NCBI RefSeq assembly: GCF_032062135.1
Contig: NC_092861.1
Coordinates: 2,575,748-2,639,747, forward strand
DNA from: Pyxicephalus adspersus
Lineage: Eukaryota; Chordata; Amphibia; Anura; Pyxicephalidae
DNA: 64,000 bases
Direction of reading: 5' to 3'
Part shown: positions 52,701-61,700 of the stretch, piece after piece
Layout: each line of letters begins with the position of its first letter
Numbering within the stretch: position 1 is the stretch's first letter
The notes under the pieces: generated by a model
Databases searched by the model: none
The model's input: the letters and a program-made list of their open reading frames with translations, nothing else
Told to the model about the DNA's origin: nothing
Made by a program: the position numbers and the translations under genes

Positions 52701-55700
52701 GGTGCTGTATGTACAGCACTCGTTCATGCATCTTGCGGTTCTTATCGTTGGAAAGGACCGTGAAAGATCCTTTCAAACGACAAGAATTGCACGTGTGTAC
52801 GCGGCTTTAGAAAAAAACTATTCAGATACAAACCTCAGTTTCGTGTTGCTTGACTAACTGCAGATCAAAGAATTCATCTTCTTCTTCACTGGTGAGTGTG
52901 GCGTCCCACCCGGCTGCCTCTGGTTCATCCAGATTATCCTGTGAGCTAAAGTCATCCCCTGCAAAAACAAAAAGTAAAATTAAGATCAAACTAGCGGCTC
53001 CACAAAGTAATGCACATGCAAAGCTGAACATAACATGACAGTGGTGTAAAAATAGGACATCAACCTCAGTATAAAAAAAAATAAAACAAAACGGATAATC
53101 ACTGTTCTTGTACCTCTAGCGGTCTTGTATGTATAATCTGTCTTCATATATATCCCACGTGATATCAGGGTTTTCTTAGGATGACTTATTTAGGACTATT
53201 TCTTATTTCTAAGGCTGGGTACACACATTGGACTTTTGTCATTGGAAATGAACTTTCACGATCCTCTCCAACAACAAAAGACTGAAAGTTGCATGAACGA
53301 GAACTGTACATAAAGCACCGTTCAGCTCTATGGAGAGGAGAGGGGTGAGAATGAAGGAGCGGCACCCCATTCAGCTCTCACCCCTTCACTTGTATTACAG
53401 TCATGGATCTGTCCTGGCAAGATTGCCATTTGACTTGCCTTGCGGTGATAATTGGACGAGAATCATCTGTGTGTGTACGCAGCCCAACACAAACTTTGAA
53501 GCACGGTAAAAATCTTATTTTAATGTAGACATAATATATACCATTAACACTTTGTAATAGTTTGCAGCCATTGGGGTGCTGTATTGCATTTGTAAATCAC
53601 TTATTGCCAGACCTGGGTCTCATCTTTTTCAGTGACTATTTAGGTTATCAACTAGTTTGCTTTTGAATGTTTGCTTCTTTAGCTACACTTCCTGCTTTCC
53701 CTGCAATAATAAAATGAACTGAAAGGAATAGTCAAGGGAATCATTTTTAGACTCTGTGTCAATGAGAATTGACGACTAAGTTTTCACATCACTTTGAGAA
53801 GCTTCTAATATTAAACATTGCAGGTGCATTTGATCTCCCTGTATCAGAATTGCTTTCCTTCCTATACATGTCTGTGGGAATGCAAAAACATCTAAAACAG
53901 GTCAAACAGTCAGATGTTGGCCTATAATACGTTTATTGGGCTAGTCCATTATAGGAATATATATGTTTTATAAGAGTTATTAGTTGGAATTGCACTAAAA
54001 CCAAGAACACAATTTACAGACTTGTGTAGTACAGACCACATCTGGAATATGCAGTCCAGTGTTGGTCACCAGTTCACAAAACGGATATTGTGGAATTGGA
54101 GAGAGTGCAGAGAAGGGCAACTAAACTAATAAAAGGAATGGAGGAGCTCCGCTATGAGGAGAGATTGGCTGAACTGAATCTATTCTCCCTTGAGAAGAGA
54201 CGTATAAGGGGGGATATGATCACCCTGTATAAATATATAAATGGTCCATATAGAGAACTCTCTAACCAATTATTCACTGTAAGATCATTACAAAACACAA
54301 GAGGGCGCTCTTTGTGTCTGGAGGAAAAGAAGTTTAAGCTCCGGATAAGGAAGGGATTCTTCACTGTAAGGTCTGTGAAAATGTGGAATCGGCTCCCTCA
54401 GGAAGTAGTTTCAGCAACTACTATAGATTGCTTTAAGAAAAAGCTGGATGATTTTTAGAAGCACAGAATATAACTGGGGATTAAAGTTTTACAGATAACA
54501 GAGACTGCTGATCCAGGGAACGTCTGATTGCCTCAGAAAGGAATTTTTTTTGCCCTGTTGGAGCAAATTGTACCCGGGGTTTTCTTTTGCCTTCCTCTGG
54601 ATCAGCTATGTCTTATAGGTTTTATGTCTGGGATGTATTTATTTCCCTAGTGGTTGAACTTGATGTATTTTTTTTTAACCTGAGTTACTTGTTTATAATT
54701 TACCAATAGTATAGTATGACTACTATAAAGAATGTGGAATGCACATGGATTGGCACAATTCCTAACAAATGTAAATTACAAAAGCTCCAAATGTTTAGAC
54801 ATTCAAAACGATACTTTTTAGAGCCCGTGTCAATGGGAATTGATGACCAAATTTAGGGTGCTTTTGACATCACTTGAGAAGCTTCTGATTTCAAACATTG
54901 CAGGTGCATTTGATCTATCACTGTATCAGAACTGCTTGCCCTCCTATACATGCCTGTGGGAATGCAAAAACATCTCAAACAATCATATTCAAGTTTATTT
55001 GGCTAAGCCATTATAGAAATTTACAAGTTTCATATTAGGTATTAGTTTGGATTGCACTAAAACCAAGAACTCAATTCACAGTCTTGCTTACTACACAGCA
55101 ACAAAATTAGCAGCTTGTTCAGGGTTATATAAATCGTCTTCTGATGGAGCCCCATATTGTGAATGTGACACTAAGCTGCCAAGCTATTGCTTTTCACTGT
55201 TTCCACACACCAAAACACAGCCTGAAGTGTGAACCTGTTTGGAGGAAACCCAAACAGACATGGGGATACCCTGCAAACTCCATGCAGATAATGTCCTGGC
55301 CGAGATTCCAACCTGGGACCTGGCACTGCACAAGGCCAGAGTTCTAACCACTGAGCCACCGTGCTGCCTAATTAACGGAAATAGAGAATGAGACCTGAAG
55401 ATGTTTTTTCTGTAAACTGTCATCTATCATTTGAGTAAATGTTATTTTTCATTTTTTCACATTGTGTGGGTGTGTTACTTCACTGCTGAGAGAATTAGGT
55501 TACATACTTAATCAGTTTCCTTGGATCACCGCAAGTAAATTTAAATTGAAAAGTGCCATGCAATCAGAGATCTCTTCAAGATCTGATCATTGAATTAGGA
55601 GCTTATGCATGCAGCACTCACAATTATGACAGTGATGACATTTCTTTTATCAGGTCAAGAGATCAAATGCCAAGCACTGCAAATGTTTTTATGGTGTTTG

Positions 55701-58700
55701 ATATTTAGCCTCCCTGGAACCCAAAAAGGTTGGGGAAAAAACTTTCAGTCTGCTCCAATCGGTATCAACTTTATGCAGATTTCAGTTGGCTTCTTTTTCT
55801 TCTTCAGAGCACCGATCAGAGAAGGGAATTGCTTGAAGCAAACCACAACACAATGTGTATCTGCATAACACTATTTGCAGCTCTGGAAACCACCAAAATT
55901 ATGAAAAGGGTAACAGATAAGATTTGTGTACACAGGAACCTATGCAAAGCCTGTGGTCCATCGACATATGGAAACGATCAGCTAGGTTGAAGCAGTTTAT
56001 GGTTCAGTGAACGCCATGTGTAGTATATGCACACTGGGACCATGAGTGTATGACTGCTATGCAGAATGTGGAATGCACATAGATAGGCAAAACTTTGAAA
56101 GCTCTAAATACAGAGACTCCAAATGCTACCTTAGGTGAAAACTTCTCTAATGTGATTCTTGATTTAAAACACAGACATGGGATAAAAGTTTGGGTATTTT
56201 TCAGACTTCAAGGGCTCCATAGTTGTTCCCAGTCAGGGACACAGAAGGAAGTGAGGAGAAACATGCACCATGCAACCATGCAAAGATGGCAATGGTATCT
56301 CCATTTTGTTTTAAGAATGTTTTTTATTAGATCAAGTGTAGCCCAAATAATGTATTTAATATATATTAATAACAGTTACCCACCATTCAGATCTAAAAAT
56401 ATAACAGGGATATGTGTTTCCATTCCAGACACTGGCGTCCTGTAATGACAAAATAAAGCTGGTTAAAAGTGCATGCAAAATTCACAACTGTGGTTGTCAA
56501 ATATTATAAAAAAACACTTTAAAACTTAACTAAAACTTAACCTACCAACTCCCCAGACCACAAAGGACTTTCATTGAGTTGAATTATGCTATGCCAGGTT
56601 CAGTGTCTTGATGCCCACTTGAAGCAGCAGTATCGACATGGTTCAATCATATTACTGCTTTTTTATTGAGACCCTAAACAACCCTTAACAATTGCCTAAT
56701 GATGCATGGGCAGTGTATGCAACATTCAAGGTAGATGTGTGCTGATAATGCTTGCAATTGCCAGTTTGCTTGTGTTGGCTCTGAGCGCTCGAATGGTTTG
56801 TGCTGTATGTGACCCCATGGTACCTGCAAAGTTTAAAGTGGCACCTTCCTCTGTAAATAGGTGGACAGGAGGGTTCAGTTTTATAGGCGCTGTAACATTT
56901 GGAGCCCTCTGAAGAAAGTCAGGACCATTAAAGGAAAACTGCAAGAAAACTGCAGCACCCATTATCAGCAGAGGAGGCCGCAGCAGAACAAGTGAGACCC
57001 CTGATAAAACAGAAGCAATTCAAGTAGTTACACAAACTATATGAAGTGCATTTTATCTGAGCATTTAGCTGTTTGATTGGAAATGTGATTTAAGCTCCTT
57101 TCATTCGCATATTTCTGTAAAAAAGCAACTTTCAAAGGAATACAAATTGCCTTCCATGCTCCCTGGTCTACACAGTGAGGGCCTGCCTGGCCAGGAGACT
57201 CGAGTGCTTCTTCAACATCTTTCCCCCCTTGTAATTATTATATCCTGCTAATTGATTCGGGATGTCAGCGACGGCTGGTTTATTACCACTAAATTGTGCG
57301 TAACATTACTCACCTCCTCTGTCCTTTCATGTATAATTAATGCCGGGGTTTCGCTGTGGTTTTAATTTGCTGTTTCTTAATGCCTGGAAAATTGCACGAA
57401 GCCGCCGGCTGGCTGAAAGGAACCAGGCGTTTAATGCTGGTGGCAAACGTAAACGAGGGCTGCTGTTTTATCGTCGCTTCCTTTTAAGTGAGCGAGTTGG
57501 ATAATTAACACGGGAGCACCCTGAGTGCAATGCTACTTAAATGTGATTTATCTCCAGGACAAGGTCAGAATTACTTTGATCAAGTGTGAAATATTTTAGT
57601 ATTGAGATCGCAGACCCTGGTAGCCTGCTGATGCCTTGATGCAGCCAAAGCGGTGAACAAAATGCTGACTGATGAGAAAGTTATGTATACACTTTGTTAC
57701 CCCGGTATTAAATGGTACCTAAGCCACAGGTGGAACATAAAAGGGATGACAAGGGGACACCAATCCCTGCCACCTCCTCTTACCAGTAACTTAGGGGCTC
57801 ACTTAAAAAGCAGCGGTTTGGGAGCACAGTGACCAGCACAGCTGTGTACTTTGCTAATGTGCTTTTCCCTGTACCAGTTTCAGGTTTAAAACAATGAAAA
57901 GGGCAGTCATGACCCGTCAATCTTTTATTGAAAGGAGCTTTGTAAATGCAGGAGAGCTGATCCTCCTGCTTTTCTCCAATCATCAAGCTTTCTGCTCCAC
58001 CTATCAAAGGCATGACAAGACATGAAGCCAAGGAATGACATGTTTCAGCCTATGTGATCTTCATCTGTATGAGGCTGGTAGTCCTGACCTGCTGCTGTAC
58101 AAATGACTTCACTCTCTAGAGAACAAAGAGCTATTAGAGAGATTCAGGCAGAAATGGAAATAAATCTCTTCAAATGGATAAAGTACCTATGGGTAGCGAT
58201 ATGGAGAGCAGCAACCCGTGCTTCTGTCATGCACAGCAATTCTGTGATTTAGATTGTGAGTCTTACTGTTCTCCTCTGGCTTAGTACCCCTGGGATATGG
58301 CTAACCTAAGACTTTCTCTAACTCCAAATGAAGATCTGACAGCAAAACAGGTGCAGTCCCAGATCCAGTGCTGTACTGCTTGTACCAGAATATAGGATGG
58401 AAAGATGAAAGTTGTCTGACTTGGCTCTAAAGGCATAAGCGTAAGGGGCTGCACTTTCTAGCAATGCCTTGTCATTAATAATGTCAGCAAACACTGATTT
58501 GTAACAGGCATGCTGGCTGCGAATTCAACCTTTTTTAGAATGTACTGGTTGCATGCTTGTTCCAGGTCAGTGCTTCCCTGGGAGGTGAGGCCAGGATCAG
58601 AATCTACAATTCATAGATGCAGTCTCATACACCTATGATTTGGTTCTTATGCATCCAAGGGGTATGGATTCCTCAGTAAGGAACCCCGGCTCATGTATGA

Positions 58701-61700
58701 TAGGAACAAGGTGAAATGTTACAATCATCTAACACAGAAACTTGACTAAGACGTCCACCAAGGCTTGACACAAGGACGCCCATACTGCTTGTTTAATCTA
58801 ATCTTCTCTCCAGAAACAAAATAGGAAGAGGGCAATGCAGCATAAGTCCCACAATAGTACTGGACACAAATAATCACTTGCTCACCAATTTGCTGGTGCT
58901 CCTGGAATCCCACTTCCGGCTGAAGGGACAAGGACGGAGTTCCTCTCTTCAGTCAAGGTAAGTCTCATCTCCAAGAGCTGAGCTTCTCGATCTGCATCAT
59001 CTTCTGTTTTATCTGTGAGGAAATGAAGCAGTTTACTAAAGACTGAATCTAGATATGGGAAAACAATCTGCAGGAAAACACACAGTCACATATACTCCTA
59101 TGTTACAAGTCATTATACGGGTTCCAGATCAATCATTCAAGGTTACAAAGAGGGTAAGGCCAGAGCAACACAGCAAAAGGGGGGATAATTAATATCACAC
59201 AAGTGCAATCCGTTTATCTTTTTTTCCTCCTTTAACTGTACTTTGGAGTTGGTTATGACAGGCCACTTGTTCTTAAATTATATTTTGTGCCTTATTGTTG
59301 GTCAACAATAGATGGCACTGTGTCCTCAAGTAAAGTGTGTAACAAACTAATACACTTCATATGAGGACACAGCACCATCTAGTGGTGTAACCCAAGCATG
59401 AAAAGAGATTCTATTTCTTGAGGTCAAAAAATCTTGGTTTATAGCGGAGTAAATTTAGTAAGTTAAGAGAACAGGTTTATCACTTGAGCACTTCAGAATG
59501 CCTTCTATTGATATGGAAATAAAACTTCCTAAGGATGGACATTTTCCCCAGCATTTAACCTGAGGATTTAAAAGCTCATGTTTAAAATTCCCATGCATTC
59601 CAATAGGCTAATCTACACCAGGATATTTCCTTGAGGCACATTTACAAGAGTTATCTACAACGTTGCTTGCATCGTTTAAAAAATGAAACCATGATGTTAA
59701 TGCTGGAAAACTCCCCAAAATGCGGGAAAGCGCAGGTAAACACTTCTATTTATTTCAATGAGGCATTTTCACACGTTTTTCTAAGCCCTTGAAATGTAAA
59801 TGCGTTAAAAACGCAGGAAAACTCAGAGAAACCCGGTATAGACGTTTTCCAGCATTGTAAAGGCAAGCATTATAAACATGGCTGTGTGGTTTTGAGATGT
59901 TTACCTGGCTTGCTGACGAGTTTCTGCAGCTGCTGGTCTAAATACTCTTGGCGCTTGGTGAGAGCGTTCAGCCATTTCCTCTTCAGTCTGTCCAGATCCC
60001 GGTCCTGGGAGAAAACAAATCATATTGCAGTAGGCGGCAGCCCCTGTTTTGTGACCCAACTCTTTAACAGCCGGTTGGTTACTGAAAAGAGCCGGGTGGT
60101 GCGCCCAGCTAAAAGGGTCTGGCGAGAACACTGCATTGTCTCCTGCTTTACAGCTAAACGTCATGATGTCTAGGTCAACCAAATACACATTTTATCTAAA
60201 ACTTTGGGCCCAATAACATGTTGCAGTGTGTTATATAAGTGTGCAATTGCATTTTAAGGCAATAAAATTTAAATGGTAAGACAGCACATGCGATGTATCT
60301 GGACAATGCTTGACCAGGTGCAATTAGAGCTAACAAGCATATATTGGGGTACCATATACCCCATTGAGAATGAATGACATGGCAGCAGAATGCAGATTTA
60401 CTAATGTATTGTGATCCAGGCAGCCTTCAAGGATAGCAGACCCAGCTTTTCTCTTGAGTAATACTTCTTGGTTACTGACCCGCTGCTAGCATGCTGTCTG
60501 GACAACAAAGGAACATGTCCACACTAACAAGGCTCTTACCTTTCTTCATAAATTGCTAAATTGACAGCTCTGTGCAATTAAGTGAAACCTGATTGGATAA
60601 CAGTTTTGCTTTGCCAAGCCTCATTCCTCCTGTGCAGGAGACTCCAGGAAACTAATGTAAAATTGAATTTAATTTCAGTAGTACCTAAATATTAGCACAG
60701 TTTAAAAAGAATGCAAAGATGGATCAAATCATGATCTTTTATATCCACCTGAAATTCAGCTTTATTAGTCTAAGATGGAGCAAAAGATCATTAAATGCAC
60801 ATTAGAATGGGAATAATTTTAATTAAAAAAAGGAAATGTGCAAAGCTTTTTTTTTACTTTTTTTTTTTTTTTACTAGACTAAAGCTATGAGTTTGTTGGA
60901 GGCCTTTGCCAGTCTGTGTGTGCTGGCTGAAGGATAGAGACATAGGGGAGATCGGGGCAGATGAGATGACTGCAGGCTATAAAGTGTTCTGGATTATAGC
61001 TGTCCTAAAATCTGAATATAAAGGGGAACGGCATAAAACAGGGGTGCAGCTGGGCCAAGATTTCAAATGGCACCAGATCAAACAAGACAAGGTTATTGCA
61101 AAGTCGCCACAAAAACAGGGGAACAGTCTCAGACTTTTATACCTTCTTTAGTTTTTTACACACACACAATTTTTTTTATTACCTGGTAGCTGTCAACATC
61201 CTCTCCGCTGTCCTGTAAACACAAGGGGTAAAGGTTTTAGACATATCAGAAACAAAACAGCTTAGCTGAGCAAAATCATGGCCTTATAGTCTATTACTAA
61301 ATCTACTACAAGACGGTCATTACTAGGAACCAAAAATATCAAGGGAAAAGATATATTTCAATATGGAATCGCTCTGGTGCTGGTCACATGACCAGGGCTA
61401 TGGCACATGGCACCATTGGCAGACTCTTGGATCACCAATGTTTTCTTTGTACCAGCCAGCACATGGTCCGTTCCACAATTAGATGTGGAGCTTTCACAGA
61501 CAAAAATTGGACAGTGAATGCTGCAAATGAGAACCTGAAAATGGTGGGAAAATGGCTCAACCACTGCACTCACCTGGTGTGGATCTTGAGACTTGCTCGA
61601 TTTTGCATTGACAATTTTCACGCAGCCAACTGACACCGACAATATGGAGTCTTCTATCAGGGGTAACGTTCCAGAGTCTTGTACAGAGCGCACCTCCACC

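Noticed and set aside
61388..61633. 81-codon plus-strand frame
   Set aside because: It is largely the antisense shadow of the kif13b exon at 61574-61720 and its intron.
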